Source of the DNA: Cladopsammia gracilis
Taxonomy: Eukaryota; Cnidaria; Anthozoa; Scleractinia; Dendrophylliidae
Assembly: GCA_022457155.1 (NCBI GenBank)
Contig: JAJGOT010000199.1
Location: 620,001 to 684,000, forward strand
DNA: 64,000 bases
Direction of reading: 5' to 3'
Each line of letters starts with the position of its first letter. The stretch's first letter is position 1. The notes under the pieces were generated by a model, which saw only the letters and a list, made by a program, of their open reading frames with translations, was not told the DNA's origin and ran no database searches. Of this stretch, positions 1 through 13,400 are shown piece after piece. Both the position numbers and the translations under genes were made by a program.

Positions 1-389
1 GAAGACTAAACAAATGGTTAATTTTAAGAATTATTTTGATGGGACAATAAGTCACTTGAAGTGTTGGGAACATATTTTTAACAAGCCAGGCAAGTTGGGC
101 ATATTAGACAAGGAACTGGGTTCTAGTGACATCATTAGTGTGCTTTACAGTGGAGTATTGGCATCTTGTGGAAGGATAATTTTGATTAAACATGGCTGAA
201 AGCGACGCATATTTTAGCCCCAGGTTCGTCCCCTTCTCTGCCATTTTTTGTTGTGATCAAACACACGAATAACGTCACAAATACCCTTTTGGCTGTGCTC
301 AAAGTGTCGCAAATTTCAGGCCATGGCAGGAGTTTTCAAACTACTAAAAACAGTGGGATCCTCTTCACGCAAAAAAAAAATTCAGACTC

Positions 390-710
390 AAAAGTTAGCA
401 CCACCTTGTATAGCATAATAAACAGTTCCACAGGAAAGTACTGCTCGATAGCCTTCACTTGAATGGTCACACTTTAGGATTTCATTCACAGACTCAAAAG
501 TTAGAACCACCTTGCACAGCATAATAAACAGTTCCACAGGAAAGTACTGCTAAGTAGCTTTCATTTGAATGGTCACACTTTAGAATTTTATCCACAGACT
601 CAAAAGTTAGAACCACCTTGTACAGCATAATAAACAGTTCCACAGGAAAGTACTGCTCGATAGCTTTCACTTGAAGGTCACACTTTAGGATTTCAAAAGT
701 TAGTTACATG
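390..710. repeat. Satellite-like tandem array, family 1 (variant)
   Basis: Three to four copies of a unit of ~95-110 bp containing CTTGAATGGTCACACTTTAG, GACTCAAAAGTTAGAACCAC, ACAGCATAATAAACAGTTCC and ACAGGAAAGTACTGCTCGAT. Same family as the 88 bp array at 3400-4240. Confidence 0.85.
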
Positions 711-982
711 AGAGATTAATCAAAGCTTGACTCAAGAATAAAAGGGATAATGACCAGGAGGCTATTTTGAGGATTTGAGGGTGGCACCCAAGAAAGAAGG
801 GAGATAATTTACAGACTATGAGCTGCAAAGTAATACAGTTGAAGCTATCATAAGTGATCACCTTGGAGATTTGGAAAACACGATAATCATTACAACTAGA
901 GCTGATGGCTAACAAGAGCTTTCAGATATCACAGTTTTACTGAGAAATATTTAATTAGTAAACAGGATCTAGTAAGGGCTGG

Positions 983-1271
983 TTCCCACTAGCGATGTAA
1001 TCAGAAACAGAGTCAGAGTCGGAACCTAAGGAACCTTACGTTCTAGTGTAAAATAGAAAACAGAGTCGAAATCGGAATTGGCAGCTCAACGGAATCAGAA
1101 TCAGAAGGATCAGAACGGTTCCGTTTTCTTCCGATTCCACTTCTGCTTCCATTACTTACTATTTGTTTATGTCATTTTGAATGTTGTTATGATTTCTACT
1201 ACATCGTAAGGTTCTTGCGATTCTGAATTTGATTCTGATTCTGCTTGCGTTGCTTACATCGCTAGTGGGAA
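983..1271. mobile_element. Palindromic MITE-like element
   Basis: The terminal inverted repeats TTCCCACTAGCGATGTAA (983-1000) and its complement (1254-1271) enclose a region dense in GAATC/GATTC motifs (ATCAGAATC, GATTCTGATTCTG). There is no coding capacity. Flanks TAAGGGCT and TAAGGCTG may be a degraded ~8 bp target duplication. It lies downstream of the amphiphysin stop. Confidence 0.7.
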
Positions 1272-1625
1272 GCTAAGGCTGCTGGATGAGGGAAGCAAGT
1301 CGCAATATGCGAGTGATCGTAACAAGAGCTTCAATAAATTGTTATTGTACTTGCACAATTTCTCTGAAATATTTGGGAGAAAACCAGTAAATGTATAGAA
1401 GAACTGTTTTCAAACACAACAATAGAATTATGAACATTGTTATGCCCACTGGAAATAATTTTGTGTGTCTGAAACTATGTTCACCCCCCGCTGTTATTAA
1501 TCATTACGTATCTTAAATTTAGTTGCATGTTAAACAGCTCAAATACATTCACTAGTTTATATGACGGATAGTGTAAGTAGTACATGGTGTACTATTGTAT
1601 ATTGGACTCCATGACCTTGCCATTG

Positions 1626-4600
1626 TTAAATTCGTTTTGTAAAGTTGGCAGGAAAGACTCCTTTTATACCACTCAGCTCTAAGATACCTAAGAGCCAACC
1701 TTCATCCTGCCAAAACAAACATAGAAAATCAGAATAATGATGAATTATGACAAAAACATTTATTTAGTGTTTTGCTACACATGAAAAACAACAAAGCATA
1801 AAATAAGCATAAATTTACAACAGAAACCAAAATTAGTATTCATAAAATTAGCATTTACTTAACTTACAACAAAGCATAAAAATAGTATTCAAAAAATTCA
1901 CATAAATTTACAGCAGAGAATGTAAAACAACAGAGCAAATTAATATTCATACAATTAGCACAAATTTACAAACAACACCAAATTAGTATTCATAAAATTA
2001 ACATTCATTTACAACATATTATAAAAATAGTATTCATAACATTTACATACATTTTCAGCAGAGAATGAAAAAAACAGAGAACAAATTAGTATTCATAAAA
2101 TTAACATAAATTAAGAGCTGAGCTTTTCTCATAAACAGAGAACTTATATTTAAATTTTTCTCCAAAATCCCCGTCATTTAACTCAATTACCTGTTCTTCT
2201 GGTTCATCAAACTCAATGACACTAATGATTTCGCCTTTCTCAAAAGACAACTCATCGTCATCTTCAGCTACATATTTGTAGGCTGCTCGAACCTAGAAAA
2301 AAGGTAAAAGATAAGTACGATGTCACATACTGTAGCATTTGGGATGTAGTCCCCGGTGTCTGTGGTCTGCTTTGTTTAAGTTATGGGGCTACCTGGATCA
2401 CATTTGGCAATTGTAAACTGCATAATTTGGCAGTCTTGATGACATGACTTGATACAAACACTATTAATACACCTTATTCCAAAATGGCAGCCAATTAATT
2501 ATTTTTTATCTGCATGTTAATTAGCCCTCCCTGCTGATCATGGACATGAAAAATACAAAGAAAGAATTTTCAAGTGAAAATAAGGCAGAGGACTAATTGA
2601 CAGACAAAAAATAATAATCGTCTCTTCACCTGCCAGCTTGTCAAAGTACTGTAAAGTTTCAAACCCCCCCCCCCCCCCCCCCCCCCCAACCGCCACTGAA
2701 ACTTTCTGGCTGATAATAAATCCTGAAAGAAGCAAACTCCAAACGCTGTTAATTACAAATGTAACAAGGCTTGTTACTTTCAGAACTTAATGGTACTGAG
2801 ATACAACTGTAAGGAGGAATTAGATCTTAATGACAAAGTCTCACACTTTACCAACCTTATAAAGCACTCCAGGGATTTCACTCGTGGTAACCTCCTGCTT
2901 TTCCCCTTCTGACTGTGGAGCGGACATGGGAGGAGTTTCTTCACTTGATGGTGAACTCTTTGTCTGTGAAGAAAAATATACATACTATATTTATTTATAA
3001 AATAATGGTATGAATGCCAGAATACACTGAACAGTGCTACCACCTATGCAGGTGCTTAATGATTGTGGATCTAGGGGAGGGGTGCATCCAGGGGGTGGAT
3101 TCGGAGGGGTGGGGGTGGATCCAGGGGGAGGGGTGGATCCAGGGGAGGGTCTCTAACATTTTCACTCCCCCCATCCCCCCCCCTCTAACAATGGTGTCTG
3201 GATCCATCACTGAAGGGTAAACCGGGCCAAGCATTTTGTACTGAGAATTATGTGAAAATCAAGACAAAGTGGGAAGCCTTTGCTTTCTCTTCATTAATTA
3301 TTAACTAAACATTTAACTCTCAACAGTGCCTGAAATCTAAATTCAAGAAAAATTTCATTTTGTTAACAATGGTAAAAAAAAAAAATGGTACCATGTGAAT
3401 GTGCTGCCAAAGAGGTTTCATTTGAATGGTTTCACCATAGGATTTCATCCACAGACTCAAAAGTTAGAACAAATGGTACCATGCAAAAGTACTGCTGAAG
3501 AGGTTTCATTTGAATGGTCACACCATAGGATTTTATCTACAGACTCAAAAGTTAGTACAAATGGTACCATGCAAAAGTACTGCTGAAGAGGTTTCATTTG
3601 AATGGTCACACCATAGGATTTCATCAACAGACGCAAAAGTTAGAACAAATGGTACCATGCAAAAGTACTGCTGAAGAGGTTTCATTTGAATGGTCACACC
3701 ATAGGATTTCATCCACAGACTCAAAAGTTAGAACAAATGGTACCATGCAAAAGTACTGCTGAAGAGGTTTCATTTGAATGGTCACACCATAGGATTTCAT
3801 CCACAGACTCAAAAGTTAGAACAAATGGTACCATGCAAAAGTACTGCTGAAGAGGTTTCATTTGAATGGTCACACTATAGAATTTCATCAACAGACTCAA
3901 AAGTTAGAACAAATGGTACCATGCAAAAGTACACATACATATACATACATACATACACTTTATTTTACAATGCTAGTCACTACAACTATATACAATAGCT
4001 GGTTTCCAAGCGGGGAGTTGAATGGTCACACCATAGGATTTCATCAACAGACTCAAAAGTTAGAACAAATGGTACCATGCAAAAGTACTGCTGAAGAGGT
4101 TTCATTTGAATGGTCACACCAAAGGATTTCATCAGACTCAAAAGTTAGAACAAATGGTACCATGCAAAAGCACTGCTGAACAGGTTTCATTTGAATGGTC
4201 ACACCATAGGATTTCGATTCATCAACAGACTCAAAGTAAGAACTACATAACATGTATCCATGATTGACTCTGGGAGTTAATGAGTTAAAAAAGAGTGAAG
4301 ATTGGAAATCAAACCTCAGTGTTCTCTGCTTGTGGTTGCTGTCTATTCACCGGTAAAGGTGGAATTGAAGGTCTTTCTGGTTTCATTTGAGGGGGTGGGG
4401 GTCGAGCAGCTGGGACAGGTCTGGGCTTTTCTTGACCCTCCGTTGGTGTAACAGCCTCACCGCCCACACCATCCTGTTCATCTTGGTCTGACTGCTGGAA
4501 AGGGTTTAAGGCTGTGAAATAAAATGTGCATTAAAATCAGTTTAATATTGCATGAGTATACTGCAATACTGCTCAAACATTAAAATCCATGCAACGTCGT

Positions 4601-7600
4601 TAGACAAAATTATGTCCTACCCAATAAATCTCTCATTTAATTGTGTCACAATGACTGGGTAACTATGTTGAGTGCCAGTTTCACAGATAAAGAAAAGCAT
4701 CCAAAATTTCTTGCATAGAAGGCAAAATGTACCAAAAAAAAAAAACAATCAAAAGTTTTTTTTTTCTCTAAAGTTAAATGTTCAAAAGAAAAATATCCAA
4801 AAAATTTCAAAGCTGAATGTAGTGCAATGGGAGTATTATTCATGATGCAAAGACCCAGGTAAAAGATGTGAATGAATTGCACATCTAATTCATAGCAAAC
4901 TGAATACTTCAGTACTTTGGTTCAACTTCAGAAATCTTCTAAAGTCCTAAGAAATCTTCTGAATTCTTTGTACCAACTGCGGATATCATTGGAAGTCTTT
5001 AGCCTGCCCTCACGTGATTAAACATGTAGCAAGCAAGCCAAGGTATAAGAGAAGTGTTTTGTTTTTAGAATGACAGACTAACATCAGAACACGAGTTCCT
5101 GATTGCTAGCTAATGCTAAATAGTAACCACTTTCCCTTTACTTAAAGCAGTTGGAACAAAATGGAATGCTCGTTCCTGTTCAAACGAAAGCAGAACTTGG
5201 TTTGAAAATGGAACCATAGTTCCCATTCACAAATTCTGAATTAATAGGAACTTCGTGTTCCCAAGTACTACAAAAAGGAACTTCATGTTTCTAAGTACAA
5301 CAAAAGGAACAATTTGTTCCGAAATGCAGCTGATCTTTGTTCCTTTTAACGGATTTGCAAAGGAACAAAAGTTCCTTTATATACATATTTAATTTGTTCC
5401 TAAAGTAATTATAGGAACAAAAGGCAAAAACTTGCAGAACACTTGTTTTTTGTAAAACCCATTATATTTTGAGCATCACCTAAAATTCTAAGTTGAAAAT
5501 GTTTTAAAGTGCAGAGTAGCCCAATATAAAACCTAGCACAAAATACCAACTTGAAGTTAAAACTTTGTGTTGAAAGCCAAAATTTTTGCTATCATTACTT
5601 ATGGGGAAGCTATATGATGATAAAATAATGATTGTTGTGGCTATGAAACTGATGATAGTAGTAAAACTTTTAAATACTATTTAAGTTGGCACAAAAAATT
5701 AGAAAAAAAATGTTAACATACCATCGGGTCCATCAGCTGCTTTGTTATCTACTTGATTTACAGTTCCATCTGAGATTTAAAAAAAATGAAAAATAAAATA
5801 AAAAGTAATGCTTAAGTGGGAGATTGAAAAAAAAAACCAGTGACTTGAAGTTATTACCATCAGCACTTTCTGCTGCTGCAGCCTCGTCATTGCACACCAC
5901 TGCATCACCACTTTCTGGGTGAGAGGACGTCGTCTGAGCATCCATATCATCACTGTCTGAAACTTGGTTTTCACTGTAAAATTAAAACTTATCAGTCAGT
6001 CTCAACAGCACAAAAAGAAAAACAAAAGCATGTTTATATCAAAATATTAATATTAACCTAACTGAAGCATTATAAAAGCAATAACTTTCAACTTCATACT
6101 TTTAATTATTGAACAATATTCGGTATTTGGTATTTGATATTTAATAATTGATAATTAATATTTGATATTTGGTATTTGATAATTGATAATTAATATTTGA
6201 TATTTGGTATTTGATATTTGATAATTGATAATTAATATTTGATATTTGGCATTTGATATTTGATAACTGATAATTAATATTTCGTATTTGATATTTGATA
6301 ATTAATATTTGATATTTGATAATTGATAATTAATATTTGATATTTGGTATTTGATATTTGATAATTGATAATTAATATTTCATATTTGGCATTTGATATT
6401 TGATAACTGATAATTAATATTTGGTATTTGATATTTGATAATTGATAATTGATACTTAATATTTGATATTTCGTATTTGATAATTGGTATGTGATAATTG
6501 ATATTTGACATTTAATATTTCCCAAAATCATATTAACACAAACCTCTGAACAGGATAAGGTCTTTTTGTCGTGTAGTTTCCTGTTGACATGTCTTGAATT
6601 AATCCATCCATTAGATCATTCATCTGTGTCTTGGTCTAAAACAATAACCAATGTACAGCTATCATAAATGACAAATTTTCGAACAATTTTTATTTAAAGA
6701 AAATTGATTAGAAGAACAAGCAGCATGACAAACTACTTATGTAGCTTTTATTTGGATTGTGACATTTCAAATTTCATCCACAGAACTACAGTGTATCTAC
6801 AACTTACAGCATTATAAACAATACCACAGGAAAGAACTACCTGTACTTAATACACCAATATCACGCTAGCATGGCATGAAAATGTATTTAATTTAATGGG
6901 AAAAGAGTCCAGTATCAAAATCAGCACATCAATATCAGTAAAACTGTAAAGTTTCGTAAAGATTGCTCATATACTGACGGAGATATGAGCTTCTGAAACT
7001 TAGTACTCTTGCCTAATTTTTACAAAGAAATGTATGGGAAAAACATGAAAACGAGGCTGGACGGGCAATCTATGCCCGTCCACCATACATTTCTTTGTAA
7101 AAATGCTCAGTTTTAAAATTTCATATCTTCGTCAGTTTTCTAGCAATCTTTACAAAACTTTGTAGTTTTACTAACATCAATATGCTGAATTTGATGCTGG
7201 GCTCTTTTCCCCAATAAACCAAATATATTTTTGTGCCATGCTAGTGTGATATTGGTCTATAGCTCTCATTTGAATGGTCACACTTTAGGATTTCTATAGA
7301 CTCAGAAGTAAGAACCTACTTGTTCAGCTTAATAAACAGCACCACAGAAAAGATGTTTGAATGGTCACAGCTCAGGAAATCAAGATTTTTAGATTTTTTT
7401 TTCAAGATTTCACAGACTCAAAAGTTACAAGGTTCCACATTACATTTCTCAAGGTTTATCTCTGACAAGTTAAAAGTCATAGGACAACAGTTTGGAGAGT
7501 AGAGTACTGTAAAAAATGCACTTTTTACTATTTTATTACCCTGGCTGCTTCTCTGTGAAATACTCCTTCAGCAGTGAAGATACTTTGGAACGATGATACA

Positions 7601-10416
7601 TAATAACCAATTCGACTGTGAAGGGAACAAAACAAGACATCAGCAAATTGATTCATAAAAATACATGTAATGTACAGTAAATCAATGTCTTGCTTGACTG
7701 CAAAACAGTCTTATTTTCCCTCGCAGAGGAGGGATGAAGCACATGATCTTGTAAGCCAAATGTTCGGAGGACATCCAAGGCTCTGACACTCTCTCCAGAT
7801 CCCAGATGCCTTTGCATACACATTTGCTTCTCTACACAAAAACATACAAAAGTACAGACTGTCTTGCAGTTCTCTAAAATAATGCCTTACAAGCCAGTGC
7901 TCGACCTTATAGAGGTATTCCACTAGCCCAGATAATTTTGGTGTTTGTAGACTTTCCTTCAAGTTGAGCTCAGTGAGTGCGGAGTGCAATCAAAATGAAG
8001 TGAGAGCAGAGCCCGACCAAAATAAAAGTGAGAGCGGCACGCGACAGAAAACTCAAGCCTAAGGCTTGGCTACCAGGTGATGCCTGTTGGCTGGTAAATT
8101 TTAAACCTCACTAGCCCAAGTTAAAAAGTTAAGGTCGAGCACTGCAAGCTCACAGCTGTTGTGGTTTAATTTTTATTTTTCTTTGTCTCAGATTATAGTA
8201 ATGAATCCATGACATGGAAGGAATTAAAATAAAAAATTGACCTGCTTTGGAATTTTTTTTTACCAATAAAGAAAATTGAACTACGACAAAGCCAACATAC
8301 ATTCCAGCTTGCTGACTAAGAAAATAATGAATGCTTATTGATAAATGTTGATCTCAGTACAGGAATGACGATTCACAAATGATCGGGGTCAAAAAGTCTA
8401 GAAAATGAATTGAAGTTATCTGTGATCAAATTTTCTGTCATCTTTTCAGTTTGAATCTCGAACAATGATAATCATCGTTGACACTAATCTACAACAAGGA
8501 GAGGGTCATAGCAAGAACGACAAATTCCAAGAAACAATGATTTAGATGATTTATATAAAAGAAGCAATGAAATCAAAGTCTGAAGATACCCATAAAGAGG
8601 TTCACATGTAGTGACTTGTCTAATGTATGGGTTTTTATTAATAGTGCTTGTTTACCTGTCAAATAATGCTGGTAATTCTTCATATAATTCTGCGTGAAGT
8701 TTAGTGTAAACCGATTTTGCTTCATTATATTCTTCCTCGGCCTGCGACAGGGATTAAGAAAACTGTTATAAGCCATTGTTACTGAGGATCCTTAACTCTA
8801 TCAATTACAGTATGACACACCTTAGTACCATGAGCACCTAACAAACTTTTAAACAAGTTTCCATGATATCACCATGAAGTAATATTATAAACTGAATAAA
8901 ATGTTTGTATCTTTATACTCCTGTGATAAACACGAAGCCAGATTATGTTTTATCATGCTCAACTTTGCAAGGATACGTGCCCTTGTTACTGAGGATCCTT
9001 AACTCTATCAATTACAGTACGACACACCTTAGTACCATGAGCACCTAACAAACTTTTAAACAAGTTTCCATGATATCACCATGAAGTAATATTATAAACT
9101 GAATAAAATGTTTGTATCTTGTAACTAACTTTATACTCCTGTGATAAACACGAAGCCAGATTACGTTTTACCATGCTCAACTTTGCAAGGATACGTGCCC
9201 GTCAATTGAATTTGTGTTCTCTGATTGGCTTACTTGCAAAAAAAGTTTGTTGGGTTCTCGAGATAAGTCACATCGCACTGTAATCATGTGGCTCTAGAAA
9301 ATACATGTATATCAATACCAATTCCAAGGGGGAGGGGGGGGGGTCTTATAAGCCAAAGTTTTTCAAGAAAAGTATGACACTAAATTGGAATTTCCAGAGA
9401 GATGAGGGTGGGTCCAAACTAAAACACCTTCCACTGGAGGCTAGGGGTATGGATCTTTATCTTTTGGTGGACTATTAAATCAGAATCTAATAGAGCAGTT
9501 TTCAATTGAGTGTCAAAAGTAATTACACAATTGCTTTGGTTTTGCATTGCTACGCTTTGTGATTGGCTAAAAAATCTCGCGCCACTTTATTAACCAATCA
9601 GAAGTAAAACCAAAAGCAATCATGACTTGCTTGCACATGTTTTTCCCACGCTTGGTGCTGGCTACGTGTATTTGCTTCGCATTCCGATTGGTTCATTCAG
9701 GATTGTCTGCATCTGTTGGGATTGGCCAGAGTAATTACTTTGGTTTTGGTTTTATGACACTAAATTGAAAACAGCTCTAATTAATGTTAATGTAAATACA
9801 AAATTCATGAATAAACAAAATATTCCTAATTAACATTTTAATTACTGGTTGTACAAATAGCAAGAATCACCATAGTCAATTTCTTGGGATCAGCTGTCTT
9901 GCCTTTAGCCTTCAGTGTCTGCCGGAGAAACAAAAACCCATTTAAGATTTTAACCCTTGTATTCCCAAGAGGGCCAAAAGTCAAACTTCACGAAAAATCC
10001 CAAATTTCATTTTGAAAAAAAAAAATAGTATTGATAAACAGATGGTATCATTTGAATGGTCTCACCATATGATTTTGTCAACAGGCTCAAAGTCAGAACT
10101 ACACTTTAATACTTAACTTAAATCAAAATGATAATAAAATTAATGTTACATACTTCCAAATTATGTCTATATCGATCATAGTCCACGAGTTTTCTACCAC
10201 GCTTGTTTATTCTGGCCTATGAAATAATTATTGATGAAAACAAAAAATGAACATTAATTATGAATATTTACAATGACTCGTTGAAATATAAATTAAAATA
10301 GTAAATGCAATAAACAGAGAGCAGTCTCATGTAAGAGATCCAAAAGCCGATCAGTACCACATGGACCAGTTAGAAAATAACACTGGCTTCACCTTAGGAT
10401 GTACACACAAACTTAT

Positions 10417-10447
<31 letters not shown>

Positions 10448-13400
10448 AAAAAAAAAAAAACCCTTTGGTACAAGGTGGGAGGGGGGTAACCATGGTACAT
10501 ACATGTAGAATTTTATGTTTTCTCCACCCAAAAAAGGTAAAAAAAAAATATGCATTCTTATTAAAAATTGATTGGACCATATGCTATGTCAGAACTTGTT
10601 ACCATAGCAACCAACTTTGCCAAAATGTGTCTCAGGGATAAACCAACAGCTACGGAAGACAGCATGCGTAGAAAATAAATGCTCTTGAGAAAATCAGAGA
10701 AAAACCTTAGGGGGGGGGGGGGGGGTGGGTATTGCACCCATCCCCACCCCTTGTACATGGATGTCCAGGGGTTAGCCAGACAAGAGGTGCTAAATGGATT
10801 TGAGGTCTCACTGGAGGAGACTCATTATGAACTAAATGCGAGTGCGCTCAAACTAGCTGTCGTGGAATATTGAAGACACAGCTCTATTAAATACCTTGAT
10901 ATCAGGAAACTGACTTTGATAAGCTGTTAGAGGAGTGATAACTTCATCATGTAGTTTTTCTTCTAATTCATGCCACTGATTATGCAATTCCTAAGTAAAA
11001 AACAACAAAGATATAAAATTTGAATCATATTGATTGTAATCTTTTAACTTAATTGTTTCGATGATCAAGTTATTGATTTTCATGTACATGCATCTGTTTC
11101 CGTCAATCAGTCATGCGAGGCAATGTGATACACTGTATTAATCTGGTGCCAAGTTAGCTAAACAGAACAAAAATCCCAATTAATATTATGAGATTCTGAT
11201 ACTAATCCACTGCTGGAAATGGATCATTTGGAATATGATCTTTAAGATTGGTTTGCACCTTCAAAAGCAACATGACCAGTAATAATTACATGTAGCACAA
11301 ATAATTACTAACAATCTTACAAATGTATACTTATTTTAATGATAATGATAATATTACAGTGCTACAAACCTCCAGATGCTGAATCAGTTTATCCCTTCCT
11401 GGCCATTCTGGTTCGTAAACTTCTCTTACTGCATCTCCAAATGCATCACTAGCAACTAACATTGCTGGGAAAAAAATGAAATGGAATTTAAGTTTCTCTA
11501 GCAGCAAGACAGCAATTGTAAAATTCCTTTTGTTCTTACCTTTGATACAAGCATAATAATTTTTTAATTCTTTATGTAGCCTCTGTGCTGCACCCTATGA
11601 AAAAGGAAGGAAACCCATAATTTATAAAGTTGAATGAATGATAACTTAATTTAGACACAGTAAAAACTCCTTCAGCATACAGTTACCGGTATTTAAAAAG
11701 ATAAAATGAAGATCTATTGTACCTAACTAATAAAACTAACATTAAACTAAAATTACAACTAATTACATACTAAAGCTGCTTTTCAAGGATGCCGTGTATA
11801 AAACGTATTGAACTCATTCAAAACTGTGGTGATGCAGTTTATATTTAAAATCATTTAAAAACACTGTAGATCGTAGATCATGGGATAGGCTGTTCCACCC
11901 AGCTCCACTATAAGAGAAACTTTTCTTTAAACAAGAGGCTACTATTGTAGCCTACACTCATGCACTTGCATAAGCAAGTTTTATGGTTTGTTTTGAACGG
12001 GTCACACACCCCTTCCCCCCTCAACCAATTTTGCGTGACACACTAAAGAACACGCTAAAACACGTTTTCTGTACTCGCTTTGAATATTTAATTTATTGAT
12101 TCCCGATCAAATACACACTCGTCCTTTATATCCCAAACTGTGACTTATTCCTGTTACATTTGAAAAGACTACTTTTAAAAGCAATGAAATCAGCAAACGG
12201 CCGGGCTATTTTTGTTCAACTTTAGCGAATCTCAATAACAGAATTATGCGACCATGCACAATAACTTTTACTCGGTCTAAAATTACTAGTATGAATAATT
12301 TTCGAATAAAATACACCAGTTGTATCGAAAATTGCCCTAGAAACTGATTTGGAAATGAAAATTGCAAAACATACACAGACATATTTGCGTAGGCGACGCG
12401 TGTGAAGTTAGATATTTTGTTTACATATAAATATCAGATGTCATTACGATTGAATTTTAGCATGTTTTATAATTATTTCCCCAAAACTAACCAGAACACA
12501 GAGAAAAGTGAATCACAAATTGATATCAACATAAATTCTCACCAAAAAATTGTAATTTCTTTTACGGTAAAGTCCCTCGTCTGTATGAAATCTGCTTCTT
12601 CGGTTTTGATCGTCCCGCACTGATAGCAGCGTATGAATTTCGTTGAAGCAAGATTTAGTTGCTGAAAGCTCTCCTTTTTCTCCACTATAGCGGCTTTGGG
12701 TATTCTTTAAAGCTTTCTCTTTCCATTTTGAATATTTTAAATGTGAGTTATTAATGCAATAACACGAAATTACGGTTTTAAAAACCAAGCACATGCCGAG
12801 CACGGCAGCCATTTTTGTAGAATATGTTGGTGACCCAAGGACCCGGTCACTAAAATGTGCGTGCATAAATTTGCATGCAAAATCGTGACACAAAAAATAA
12901 AAATAATAATAAAAATAAAAATAACAAGAAAAACGAAGCCCATTATATGACCTCATGGTGCTTCGTGCATGAGGTAATAATTGGTATGGGGCTGTGGAAG
13001 AGCCAATTTATTTTCAGTATTCCTTAATCAATAATAAGTGATGTTGTTTTAAGACACAAATCTAGATCTCAGATACTCAGGACTCGTCCCATGTACCATT
13101 TTGTACATCAGAATAGATCTCAACACTAATCTTTGGAGTTTAAGTTTACACCAACTCAGTGCCTGGAACAAATCACCAACATTACAGTTATTACTGGTGG
13201 ACATTAAAATACGGGCTGCATGATTTTGGAGCTTCTGCAGCTTTACAGAAAGACCAATGCAGCAGTTGCCCCAAACAACATTACAGTAATCAAAATGTGG
13301 TTAAACTAAGCTGTTATACAACGTATATATGTTGCAGTTAATTTTTTATCTCAGGTAATTTTTATTTTTCCATTGTTTTTGGGTATGGTAATATATGCTA

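Larger units (their letters stand above)
1..1625. other. Region downstream of amphiphysin, no gene seen
   Basis: Apart from the satellite copies (390-710) and a MITE (983-1271), nothing protein-coding is supported. The short open frames here have no family resemblance. The amphiphysin 3' UTR should lie just below 1626. Confidence 0.5.

Noticed and set aside
2538..2735. Frames with poly-Gly or poly-Pro (also near 10400, 15350 and 20300)
   Set aside because: Produced by long C/G homopolymers; no conserved flanking sequence.
3400..4240. CRISPR-like regular repeats
   Set aside because: The 88 bp units are continuous with no unique spacers, and the setting is an animal intron: a satellite, not a CRISPR array.
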